The notes: generated from the letters alone by a model not told the origin. A stretch of DNA of 6,910 nucleotides from an uncultured Gammaproteobacteria bacterium (GCA_913009215.1 CAJVXG010000086.1:1-6910); one strand, 5' to 3'. Counted from the first letter of the stretch, positions 1 to 6,117 are shown. Numbers and translations: made by a program.

Positions 1-2
1 TT

Positions 3-1253
3 TTGCTCATGCTGTGTGCGATTGCAGCGCTCTATGTAGCCAACAGCCAGTGGAGCGAAGCCTATCGTCAGTTGTTGCAGACGCCATTTACGGTTGGCAT
101 AGAGGGATTCCAGCTATCCAAATCGCTGCATCACTGGATCAATGAAGGTTTGATGGCTCTGTTTTTTTTCGTCATCGGGCTGGAACTCAAACGCGAGATC
201 CTGGTGGGGGAACTGGCCGATCCAAAACAGGCGACGCTGCCGATTATTGCGGCGGTGGGTGGTATGCTGGTGCCGGTGCTTATCTATATAGGCATCAACC
301 CGGAGGGGCATGCCCTGGATGGCTGGGGCGTGCCGATGGCAACCGATATTGCTTTTGCCCTGGGCGCCCTGGCTTTACTGGGCAGCCGGGTACCAAAGAC
401 CCTGGTGATATTCCTGGTGGCCCTGGCGATTGTGGACGATCTCGGCGCCGTCACGGTAATAGCGCTGTTCTATACAGAGACAATAAATTTCCTGGCCCTG
501 GCGATTGCCGCCTCCGTACTGTTACTGTTGGTAGCATTGAATCTCGGTGGTATACGTCGCCCCTTGCCTTATATCCTTTTTGGCGTGGTGCTCTGGATAG
601 CCATGTTACAGAGTGGTGTCCATGCCACCCTGGCGGGCATTTTTCTGGCCTTCACTATTCCCATGCGCCCGAAGTATGACCCGGGTCGCCTACTGTCGCA
701 TATTGATGAGATGGTTGGAAAGATTCAACGGGCCTACCGGCGTGAAGAGAACATCGTCAAGAATGATGAACTGCGTTCCCGGGTTCGAGCCCTGGGAGAG
801 GGGGTACAGTTGGTACAGGCACCTGCCCAGTTACTGGAACGTAAGATGCACCTGCCGTCCGCCTATATTGTTATCCCTGTCTTTTCTTTGGCCAATGCCG
901 GTATTCCTATTGACTGGTCCTCTTTTGGCAGTATCGCCGCTCACCCGATTTCAATGGGTATCGCCGTCGCTTTGGTTGCCGGAAAACTGATCGGCATCGC
1001 CGGTTTCTGCTGGGTTGCCGTAAAGCTTGGTCTGACCACGCTTCCGCATGGCTTGAATTTCAAGCACATAATAGGCGTAGGGCTGATGGGGGGCATTGGC
1101 TTTACTATGTCGATATTTATTGCCGAGTTGGGGTTTGCCAGCCATGCTCGGGAGCTGTTGATGGCCAAAACCGGGATTCTCATAGCCTCAGTCCTGGCCG
1201 GGGTGTCGGGTTTTCTCTGGCTCTATTTTACTGCTGGGAAAAACAGGGAATAG
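3..1253 (+). CDS. nhaA: Na+/H+ antiporter NhaA (5' end cut off by window edge)
   Basis: Inner-membrane antiporter that exports Na+ (or Li+) in exchange for H+, giving pH and sodium homeostasis. The visible 416 residues align with E. coli NhaA (from memory) at a constant offset of 18. D115 in ATDIAFALG matches Asp133, D145/D146 in AIVDDLGA match the ion-binding pair Asp163/Asp164, and H207 in SGVHATLAG matches His225. K328 in VAGKLIG matches Lys300, so all key residues are present. The frame is open to the window edge and the TTG at 3 is probably not the true start; about 18 N-terminal residues should lie upstream. The offset changes from -18 to +28 between H207 and K328, showing about 46 extra residues, mostly charged, at about 223-283. 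These lie in the cytoplasmic loop before IPVFSLANAG. The gene converges with the S4-domain gene, 14 bp away, with no visible terminator. Confidence 0.95.
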   Translation: MLMLCAIAALYVANSQWSEAYRQLLQTPFTVGIEGFQLSKSLHHWINEGLMALFFFVIGLELKREILVGELADPKQATLPIIAAVGGMLVPVLIYIGINPEGHALDGWGVPMATDIAFALGALALLGSRVPKTLVIFLVALAIVDDLGAVTVIALFYTETINFLALAIAASVLLLLVALNLGGIRRPLPYILFGVVLWIAMLQSGVHATLAGIFLAFTIPMRPKYDPGRLLSHIDEMVGKIQRAYRREENIVKNDELRSRVRALGEGVQLVQAPAQLLERKMHLPSAYIVIPVFSLANAGIPIDWSSFGSIAAHPISMGIAVALVAGKLIGIAGFCWVAVKLGLTTLPHGLNFKHIIGVGLMGGIGFTMSIFIAELGFASHARELLMAKTGILIASVLAGVSGFLWLYFTAGKNRE

Positions 1254-1267
1254 TATTCACGATATTC

Positions 1268-1480
1268 TTATTTGAGTTGTATGCGAATTTTCTCTTTGCC
1301 AAACTCTATAATATCGCCTGCCATAATTTTTTTTCGTTTCCTGGTTTCTACCTCGCCATTTAGTAGCACCTGGCCATCGGCAATGACAGACTTCGCTGCC
1401 GCACCGCTGGAGACCATGCCTTCGAACTTGAGGATTTTATAGAGTTCAACGGGTTCTTTTGAGATTTCGACTTTTCGCAT
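1268..1480 (-). CDS. S4-domain RNA-binding protein, YbcJ-like
   Basis: A 70-residue protein that is essentially one S4 RNA-binding domain (about residues 12-60). The core, from GAAAKSVIADGQVLLNGEVETRKRKK (split here as GAAAKSVIADGQV and LLNGEVETRKRKK), has the S4 helix-turn-helix followed by a strand and a basic patch. It closely resembles E. coli YbcJ (GAQAKIAIAEGQV, then VDGAVETRKR), of similar length. A role in binding structured RNA or ribosomes is inferred from the family; no specific target is known to me. The start is the only ATG giving a full domain, but no convincing Shine-Dalgarno precedes it (the leader ends in AAATATAAG). It is convergent with nhaA and downstream of the Fic gene on the same strand, with a 166-bp spacer that makes an operon with Fic unlikely. 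Confidence 0.88.
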   Translation of the reverse strand: MRKVEISKEPVELYKILKFEGMVSSGAAAKSVIADGQVLLNGEVETRKRKKIMAGDIIEFGKEKIRIQLK

Positions 1481-1646
1481 CTTATATTTCTGATTATATG
1501 GCTAAATTATATGCTGCGATGTGTATGGATGGCCGGGCGCAGGGATTTGCTCCTCCCATTTTTACGTTCACTGCTCGGCTGCGTCGAAGGGGATCTAAAA
1601 ACAGCTTCATCAACCTGCAGGAGTGATGCCCTATTGTTTCTTTATC
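1481..1646. other. Non-coding spacer between S4 and Fic genes
   Basis: This 166-bp stretch has no supported gene. It is compositionally split. Both edges are AT-rich, while about 1525-1600 is GC-rich and contains GGATGGCCGGGCGCAGGG, then GCTCCTCCC, then GCTCGGCTGCGTCGAAGGGG. That middle part looks like a dispersed intergenic repeat or the remnant of one, but no second copy is present in the window, so this is unproven. No hairpin followed by a T-run, as expected for a terminator of the Fic transcript, is visible. Confidence 0.4.
1493..1511 (-). promoter_or_regulatory. Candidate -10 boxes for the S4 gene
   Basis: On the minus strand two perfect TATAAT hexamers lie at 1493-1498 and 1506-1511, 13 bp apart, just upstream of the S4 start codon at 1480. 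Each belongs to a repeated ATTATATG (plus strand). No acceptable -35 hexamer is found 16-18 bp further up (the sequence there is GC-rich), so this is a weak promoter call resting on the -10 match alone. Confidence 0.3.
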
Positions 1647-2999
1647 TTATTTCAAAATCTCAAGCTTCTTCTTAAGATTTTTTATGGCACTAAAAGAAAA
1701 TGCCCTGCCAATCTTTGTTTTTTCTAGCAACCCCAGTTCGACCAATTTTAATAGATCAGTCCTAGCAGTGTCATAAGTAACATTATGTGAACCACGATGA
1801 CTTTCCACATAAAAAATAGATTCTGGTTTTTTCAATGCTCTATTTATTAATGCCATCTGCCTATAATTTAGCAATTTTTGTAGGCCTGGTGATTTCTTAA
1901 TTATCCGTTCTACAGTTCTTATCTCATTGGCTTTACTTTCCAAATATTTAAACAAGTCATTTATTGCTCTTTTTATCACTCCAAGTTGATGGACAATAAA
2001 ATATGTAACATCATTATCATCTGTTTCTGTATATAGATATGCTCTAGTGTATTTTATTGGCGCCTTTTTTAATATTCTGGAAATAGAAATAAATTCCATT
2101 GTCCAATAACCTTGCTTCAACATAGACCAATAAAAAAGTGCACGAGCAGTTCTTCCGTTACCATCTTCGAAAGGATGATCATATGCTAGCAAAAAATGCA
2201 GAATTATTGCCCGGATGACAGGATGAAGAAATACTGTAGGGTGCGTAGCATTAGCAAAATGACATATCTTATGAAGTCGGTCTGCTAGCTCCTTTGCCTT
2301 TGGTGGTACATGTATTATTGTTGCATCTCTTTCATCACCAACATATATATCATCCGAAGTGCGTAATTTTCCAGCCGCATTTGGACTATCTAAAGTGTTT
2401 ACAGTTAATATTTTATGTAGTTCATACACTAACTCTGGTGTCAATTCTTCGTTGGAAATTTCGTTAATAAATTCCATAGCGTAATAATTATTGACGATCA
2501 TTCTTTCCGATCTATCACGTGGTTTCCGTTTTAAACGAAGCATTTCCTTTGCAACTTTTCTAGTGGTTGCTGCCCCTTCGAGCTGACTTGAGGTTATAGC
2601 CTCTTCAATTAATGAATTGATCAGATAGGTATCCCGAGTATTAGGATTAGCAACTTGTTCATTGGCTTTTAGTTCCCCACCACCGTGGATATCAATCTCA
2701 TGCAATAGGCGACGCACTACATCGGGCTCTGCATAAACGAAAGAATTGCTATCCTTGTCTGAATGGGGAATATTTTTATAAAGTGCTTTTCGTGCAAATT
2801 TTATCGCGAGCCACCATTCTTCATGACTCAAATCGTGAGGCGGTAGTTTTAAATATCTTAATTTGTCCCAATGGTAATAATTGCCCTTGGGGTCAGGCCT
2901 AATTCCAAGCGATAAAATTCTTCCTATATTCTCCGCTGAATCGACAGCTGTTTTTTGCAACAAGTTATTGAAGTCAGGAGGGCTAATTGGGATTTTCAT
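1647..2999 (-). CDS. Fic-domain AMP-transferase (class II) with C-terminal winged helix
   Basis: Fic enzymes usually transfer AMP from ATP to a hydroxyl side chain of a target protein. Numbered from the ATG at 2999 (450 aa), the catalytic motif HPFEDGNGR is intact at 275-283 (His275, Asp279, Asn281, Arg283), preceded by the flap IYVGDERDATIIHVPP (about 228-243). SSQLEG at 137-142 matches the inhibitory [S/T]xxxE[G/N] motif, here before the Fic core, as in class II; Glu141 is the predicted autoinhibitory residue. Residues about 389-446 look like a winged helix (NVTYDTARTDLLKLVELGLL, then a basic wing). An ATG at 3053 would add 18 residues, but MKIPISPPDF is the usual kind of N-terminus and the upstream segment overlaps operator-like repeats, so I prefer 2999; neither start has a good ribosome site. 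The gene is AT-rich (four 60-base rows counted by hand average about 35% GC) against 50-57% around it, suggesting transfer. Catalytic class is firm; the target is unknown. Confidence 0.9.
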   Translation of the reverse strand: MKIPISPPDFNNLLQKTAVDSAENIGRILSLGIRPDPKGNYYHWDKLRYLKLPPHDLSHEEWWLAIKFARKALYKNIPHSDKDSNSFVYAEPDVVRRLLHEIDIHGGGELKANEQVANPNTRDTYLINSLIEEAITSSQLEGAATTRKVAKEMLRLKRKPRDRSERMIVNNYYAMEFINEISNEELTPELVYELHKILTVNTLDSPNAAGKLRTSDDIYVGDERDATIIHVPPKAKELADRLHKICHFANATHPTVFLHPVIRAIILHFLLAYDHPFEDGNGRTARALFYWSMLKQGYWTMEFISISRILKKAPIKYTRAYLYTETDDNDVTYFIVHQLGVIKRAINDLFKYLESKANEIRTVERIIKKSPGLQKLLNYRQMALINRALKKPESIFYVESHRGSHNVTYDTARTDLLKLVELGLLEKTKIGRAFSFSAIKNLKKKLEILK

Positions 3000-3006
3000 G
3001 TATAAA

Positions 3007-3093
3007 TACCAATCGAGGTGTAATTGGTAGAATGGTAACAGAGAGAAATTCAATTTACTACCAATTTGGTAGAAATTGGTAGTAAATTGGTAG
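3007..3093. promoter_or_regulatory. Operator-like half-site cluster upstream of the Fic gene
   Basis: At least five copies of a CTACCAATT/AATTGGTAG half-site fall within 87 bp just before the Fic start. TACCAAT (reverse) is at 3007-3013; AATTGGTAG is at 3022-3030, 3074-3082 and 3085-3093; CTACCAATT (reverse) is at 3058-3066. A degenerate TTTGGTAG is at 3065-3072. The copies at 3074 and 3085 are 11 bp apart, about one helical turn, and 3007-3013 with 3023-3029 form a second inverted pair. This arrangement is typical of a repressor operator. The Fic protein carries a winged helix and is the obvious candidate for autoregulation, but that is inference. Confidence 0.6.
3051..3089. repeat. Perfect 17-bp inverted repeat, 5-bp spacer
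   Basis: CAATTTACTACCAATTT at 3051-3067 is exactly complementary to AAATTGGTAGTAAATTG at 3073-3089, with spacer GGTAG. It contains the half-sites of the operator-like cluster. The stem is too AT-rich and lacks the flanking T-run expected of an intrinsic terminator, so a DNA-binding dyad upstream of the Fic gene is the better reading. Confidence 0.85.
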
Positions 3094-3167
3094 TTCGTTT
3101 ATATTTATCTTATTGATTTATAATGGTTAACTGATCCAAGGACGATTGTATTGGACACATTATTATA

Positions 3168-3554
3168 TTATAGCCCCTCAATCACTGCTTTCAGTTTGCC
3201 CTGCACTTCCTGGGCAATGTCGCCGAGTGTTGGGTTTTCTATGGCCTGCATCGAGGCCATCGGGTCGACGGCGGAGACTTCTATTTTGCCATCGCTGGTT
3301 TCCTGTACCACGACGTTGCAGGGCAACATGGTGCCGATTTTATTTTCCGCCTGTAGTGCCTTGTGGGCAAAGCCCGGGTTGCAGGCGCCGAGGATGGTAT
3401 AGGGTTGAAAATCGACGTCGAGTTTTTTCTTTAGTGTGGCCTTGACGTCGATCTCGGTCAGTACGCCGAAGCCTTCTTCTTTAAGCGCTTCGGTAACCCT
3501 GGTGATGGCATCGTCAAAGGGGATGTCTAATGTCGTAGTAAAATGATAACTCAT
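3168..3554 (-). CDS. DUF302 family protein
   Basis: A 128-residue single-domain protein of the DUF302 family (TT1751-like fold), whose function is not established. The two diagnostic segments are clear: YTILGACNPGFAHKAL (about 52-67) and IGTMLPCNVVVQE (73-85). They carry conserved Cys58 and Cys79, and a third conserved stretch, VSAVDPMASM, follows at 93-102. There is no signal peptide or membrane segment, so this member is probably cytoplasmic. The start is secured by AGAGGA on the minus strand (3562-3567), seven bases before the ATG and overlapping the stop of the upstream lipoprotein gene, which implies translational coupling. It is the last gene of the four-gene unit that starts with the aquaporin. 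No terminator is visible before the Fic upstream region. Confidence 0.92.
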   Translation of the reverse strand: MSYHFTTTLDIPFDDAITRVTEALKEEGFGVLTEIDVKATLKKKLDVDFQPYTILGACNPGFAHKALQAENKIGTMLPCNVVVQETSDGKIEVSAVDPMASMQAIENPTLGDIAQEVQGKLKAVIEGL

Positions 3555-3561
3555 GGGGCAG

Positions 3562-3567
3562 TCCTCT
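3562..3567 (-). promoter_or_regulatory. Ribosome binding site of the DUF302 gene
   Basis: AGAGGA on the minus strand, seven bases before the DUF302 ATG. Its first base belongs to the TAA stop of the lipoprotein gene, so terminating ribosomes sit on the next initiation site. Confidence 0.7.
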
Positions 3568-3932
3568 TAAATTGAAGTTTGTTTACGTAAGTCGTTGACG
3601 CGTATCAGGGTGACACTGTCGACCACCATTTTCCAGCGGCCGTTGTCCCGGTACGGACGCTTATCAACGCGGAAGGTGGTTTTGAAGGAGCCAATGCCGA
3701 CAATAAAGTCGTCACCATTAAATCTTTTTAATGGTGCCTCTATAGATTTGGTGAAGCCCTTTTTGATGCGCTTATATTTGACACTGCCATCGGCCATGAT
3801 CAGCAAGTACATCCCGGGGGCACGCCATTCTCCGACATAATCCATTTTATCGGCCGGTACCGGTATACCGCAGGACGACAGCAATAACAGACATAGTGTG
3901 GTGATAGCAAACAGGGATATTTTCTTGCGCAT
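3567..3932 (-). CDS. Small uncharacterised lipoprotein
   Basis: I do not recognise a named family. The 121-residue precursor starts with MRKK, then a hydrophobic stretch (5-19) and a lipobox LLSSC with Cys21 as the acylation site. The residue after the cysteine is Gly, not the Asp that retains lipoproteins in the inner membrane, so outer-membrane sorting is expected. The mature part of about 101 residues has short alternating polar and hydrophobic stretches (YVGEWRAPGMYLLIMADGSV, then KTTFRVDKRPYRDNGRWKMV), which suggest an all-beta, possibly lipocalin-like, domain rich in Lys and Arg; this fold is a guess. GGGA lies about nine bases before the ATG. The gene is 14 bp downstream of the DUF1499 gene and 12 bp upstream of DUF302, within one likely operon. 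Confidence 0.85.
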   Translation of the reverse strand: MRKKISLFAITTLCLLLLSSCGIPVPADKMDYVGEWRAPGMYLLIMADGSVKYKRIKKGFTKSIEAPLKRFNGDDFIVGIGSFKTTFRVDKRPYRDNGRWKMVVDSVTLIRVNDLRKQTSI

Positions 3933-3946
3933 GTTCTGTTCCCGGG

Positions 3947-4315
3947 TTATTTAAGCAGTTGATGCTGTTGCAGTCGACGCCGAATACGCTCGATGCGCCT
4001 GCGGTTGCTACCGAAGTCATAATACCCGATTCGGGAGCAGGAGCGTATATGGAGGCAATGATTATCACTGTCCAGTGCCAGCGTCAGGTCGTCCTTGAAG
4101 CGTAATAGGCTTGTTACGGCCAGTGCCTCTATACGCATATCATCGGCATATTCAATCCGGATGCCGGCCATGTCGCTCAGTATTTTCGCTATGGCCTGCA
4201 TGGTATTGTCGCGCGTGCTGTTGAGCTGCAGCGGCGCCACCCGCTGTTTTGGATCCTGGGACAGGCTACTGACACAGTGTGGTTGTGGCGGACAGTCTGC
4301 CAGTAATTCAGGCAT
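3947..4315 (-). CDS. DUF1499 family protein
   Basis: A 122-residue protein with both hallmarks of DUF1499: the N-terminal cysteine motif CPPQPHCVSS (8-17) and the C-terminal RSCSRIGYYDFGSNRRRIERIR (91-112; segments RSCSRIGYYDFG and SNRRRIERIR). The family's biochemical role is unknown. There is no signal peptide or transmembrane segment in this member. Four cysteines are present (8, 14, 87, 93); two are family-typical. Its ATG overlaps the stop of the aquaporin gene by eight bases (ATGCCTGA), and no strong Shine-Dalgarno is visible, so translation probably depends on coupling to the aquaporin. The lipoprotein gene follows after 14 bp. A link to membrane or solute homeostasis is inferred only from this context. 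Confidence 0.9.
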   Translation of the reverse strand: MPELLADCPPQPHCVSSLSQDPKQRVAPLQLNSTRDNTMQAIAKILSDMAGIRIEYADDMRIEALAVTSLLRFKDDLTLALDSDNHCLHIRSCSRIGYYDFGSNRRRIERIRRRLQQHQLLK

Positions 4316-4976
4316 TGTCGTTCTGGACGCAACAACCTTCCTTCCTGACGATACGACAGGACAGGATGGCGAGACTGGCGCCGATAAACGGGGCGGTCAA
4401 ATAAATCCAGAGATGTTGTAATTCTCCGGAGACCAGGGCCGGAGCCAGTGATCGTGCCGGGTTCATGGAGGCGCCGGTGACGGGGCCGGCAAACATGGCC
4501 TCAAGACCGACCATGGCGCCGATAGCGGCACCGGCCATGAGACCCTTTTCCTTGGCGCCTTCAGAGACATGGATGATGACAAACATCAGCAGAAAGGTGA
4601 GCACGATTTCAAAACCAAAGGCCTTGACCCCATCAATGCTCGGTATGGTGGCGCCCAGGGTCTTGTGGCCACTAAATACCAGCAGCAGGATGGCACTGGC
4701 GAGCAGTCCCCCCAGTACCTGACTGATGATATAGGGTGCGACTTCCCTGCCTGGCAGGCGTTTGGCCAGCCAGAAGGCAACGGTCACCGCGGGGTTGATA
4801 TGGGCGCCGGAGACATCGCCCACGGCGTAAATCATGGCCATAACAACCATACCAAAGACCAGGGCAATGCCGAGGTGAGTGATCACTCCGGCGCTATAGT
4901 CATTGATGACTATAGCGCCGGTGCCGGCGAAGACCAGGGCAAATGTACCGAGAAATTCACAGAAGTATTTGTTCAT
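4308..4976 (-). CDS. MIP-family channel, NIP/AqpN-like aquaporin
   Basis: Inner-membrane channel for water or small neutral solutes; 222 residues, six helices and two half-helices. Both NPA boxes are intact: SGAHINPAVT with NPA at 61-63 and TGASMNPARS with NPA at 172-174. Aligning by eye to E. coli AqpZ gives a selectivity filter of F41, A160, A169, R175, in place of F43, H174, T183, R189. Losing the His and Thr widens and greases the pore. The segment FAGPVTGASMNPARS resembles plant NIPs and bacterial AqpN, channels known for metalloid, glycerol or similar uncharged solutes, so strict water selectivity is unlikely. The C-terminus ends in a short tail with a Cys pair (C215, C216). It is the first gene of the four-gene unit. 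No clear Shine-Dalgarno is seen before the ATG. A perfect palindrome lies in its 5' coding part. Confidence 0.93.
   Translation of the reverse strand: MNKYFCEFLGTFALVFAGTGAIVINDYSAGVITHLGIALVFGMVVMAMIYAVGDVSGAHINPAVTVAFWLAKRLPGREVAPYIISQVLGGLLASAILLLVFSGHKTLGATIPSIDGVKAFGFEIVLTFLLMFVIIHVSEGAKEKGLMAGAAIGAMVGLEAMFAGPVTGASMNPARSLAPALVSGELQHLWIYLTAPFIGASLAILSCRIVRKEGCCVQNDNA
4888..4921. repeat. Perfect 16-bp-arm palindrome inside the aquaporin gene
   Basis: CCGGCGCTATAGTCAT at 4888-4903 is exactly complementary to ATGACTATAGCGCCGG at 4906-4921, with only TG between. The 34 bp encode residues about 19-30 (TGAIVINDYSAG), in the loop after the first helix. In the mRNA this would be a stable hairpin about 55 bases into the reading frame. 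Confidence 0.9.
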
Positions 4977-5056
4977 GAACAGACTGTATACTTAATTGAC
5001 AATTGCCGCGCATTGTACTGCAAAACCATAGATAAAATAGTCAGGAGCAGACTTGA
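4977..5056. promoter_or_regulatory. Divergent promoter region, aquaporin unit versus hydrolase gene
   Basis: Eighty bases separate two divergent start codons, so promoters for both must lie here or inside the genes. A perfect plus-strand TTGACA is at 4996-5001, but the hexamer 17 bp on (TGCAAA, 5019-5024) matches -10 at only three positions. On the minus strand TACAAT (5012-5017) could serve the aquaporin as a -10, without a good -35. Neither call is strong. Confidence 0.3.
5043..5047 (+). promoter_or_regulatory. Ribosome binding site of the YdjM-like gene
   Basis: AGGAG nine bases before the ATG at 5057. It fixes that start codon and agrees with the family N-terminus MDTITHALLG. Confidence 0.75.
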
Positions 5057-6109
5057 ATGGATACCATTACCCATGCCTTGCTGGGCGCCATGGCAGCCAG
5101 AGCCACCGCGCCGAAGGCTCCGGGCGCGGATGATATTTCCTTAAAGACCAGAATGGCCGCTGGCGTCACTGCCGCGGCCTTTCCCGATATCGACTTCTTT
5201 ACCCGCTGGATCGATAAATTATCTTTTATCACGGACTGGCATCGCGGTATTACCCACTCCATTGTTGTGTTGCCCGTTTGGGCCATATTGCTCGGATTTA
5301 TTTTTGCAATAATCGCGCGACAACCACAGCAATGGCGAAAATTTTCCCTGGTTGCGGCGCTGAGCTTGTCGACTCATATCGCCACTGATCTCATCACCAG
5401 CTGGCATACTATTATTTTTTCGCCACTATCGGATTATCGTCTCAGTCTGGACTGGACTTTTATTATCGATCCCATCTTCAGCAGCATTATCCTGATGGCA
5501 TTGCTGTTGGCGTGGTGGAGCAAATCCCATCGCCTTGCCCAAGTCGGGGTACTGGTACTGGCTGCGTATATTGGATTGCAGGCCTTCTGGCATCAGCAGG
5601 CCACCGGGATCGCGGACGAATACGTGCGGGTACAGGGCTGGGCAGACGCCAGGGTGGCCGCCCTGCCGCAGCCATTTTCACCATTGAACTGGAAGCTTGT
5701 TATCAGCAACGGCGATGGCTACCAGGTCAGTTACCTTAAGCTGTACAGCAATCGTGTGACCCCGTTACCCAACGTAGCGGCGGCATCCTTCTGGGGTATG
5801 GACGATTATTATCGACCGCGCAATGCATTACGCTGGCAGCACTACACCCGATTTGGCGATAAAGCGTTAACAAAAGAGGTATGGCGGCATCCCCTGTTGG
5901 AACGATTCCGTAGATTCGCCAAATACCCGATGCTGTATCGAATTGACGAGGCGGGAGCCCGGCAATGCACCTGGTTTTCTGATTTACGTTTTATTCTACC
6001 AATGCGTCGACAACCGTTCCGCTATGGTTTGTGTCGTTCCGATGTTGGTTCAGCATGGCAGTTGTATCGGCTGTCACGCGGCAGTCATAATATCCGGGAA
6101 GCCTTGTAG
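5057..6109 (+). CDS. YdjM/DUF457-type membrane metal-dependent hydrolase
   Basis: Predicted inner-membrane hydrolase of the YdjM (DUF457) family; substrate unknown. The metal-ligand pattern is complete: His6 in MDTITHALLG, Asp44 and Asp46 in FPDIDF, His62 and His67 in HRGITHS, His107 and Asp111 in STHIATD, and Asp138 in FIIDP. Hydrophobic segments at about 69-87, 134-154 and 162-178 probably span the membrane. Residues about 180-350 form a soluble C-terminal part rich in Arg, Trp and Tyr, absent from the short E. coli YdjM (about 196 aa) but usual, as far as I recall, in the longer members. E. coli ydjM is LexA-controlled; no proper LexA box is seen here. The gene is divergent from the aquaporin unit and convergent, with an 8-bp gap, with the TPR gene. 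Start supported by AGGAG at 5043-5047. Confidence 0.88.
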   Translation: MDTITHALLGAMAARATAPKAPGADDISLKTRMAAGVTAAAFPDIDFFTRWIDKLSFITDWHRGITHSIVVLPVWAILLGFIFAIIARQPQQWRKFSLVAALSLSTHIATDLITSWHTIIFSPLSDYRLSLDWTFIIDPIFSSIILMALLLAWWSKSHRLAQVGVLVLAAYIGLQAFWHQQATGIADEYVRVQGWADARVAALPQPFSPLNWKLVISNGDGYQVSYLKLYSNRVTPLPNVAAASFWGMDDYYRPRNALRWQHYTRFGDKALTKEVWRHPLLERFRRFAKYPMLYRIDEAGARQCTWFSDLRFILPMRRQPFRYGLCRSDVGSAWQLYRLSRGSHNIREAL

Positions 6110-6117
6110 TCTGCGCG

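Noticed and set aside
613..990. Open frame of 125 codons inside nhaA in another plus-strand frame
   Set aside because: It overlaps conserved NhaA coding sequence and its translation shows no domain or plausible start.
3000..3053. N-terminal extension of the Fic protein from the ATG at 3053
   Set aside because: The extra 18 residues do not resemble Fic N-termini, overlap the operator-like repeats and lack a ribosome site; the ATG at 2999 gives the usual start.
3051..3089. Intrinsic terminator for the DUF302 operon
   Set aside because: The inverted repeat is perfect but its stem is AT-rich and no T-run follows on the minus strand; the repeated half-sites favour an operator.
4983..5002. ACTGTATA start of a possible LexA box upstream of the YdjM-like gene
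   Set aside because: The left half looks right and E. coli ydjM is a LexA target, but the base triplet expected after CTG-N10 is CAG and here it is TGA, so the dyad is broken.
5033..5038. TAAAAT as the -10 box for the YdjM-like gene
   Set aside because: Five of six bases match, but transcription would begin at about 5044-5046, within the AGGAG ribosome site, and no -35 lies at the right distance.
4569..5144. Long plus-strand open frame of 191 codons opposite the aquaporin gene
   Set aside because: Its product has no recognisable domain and is low in hydrophobic structure; the minus strand has a clear MIP channel with both NPA motifs, so this is an antisense shadow.
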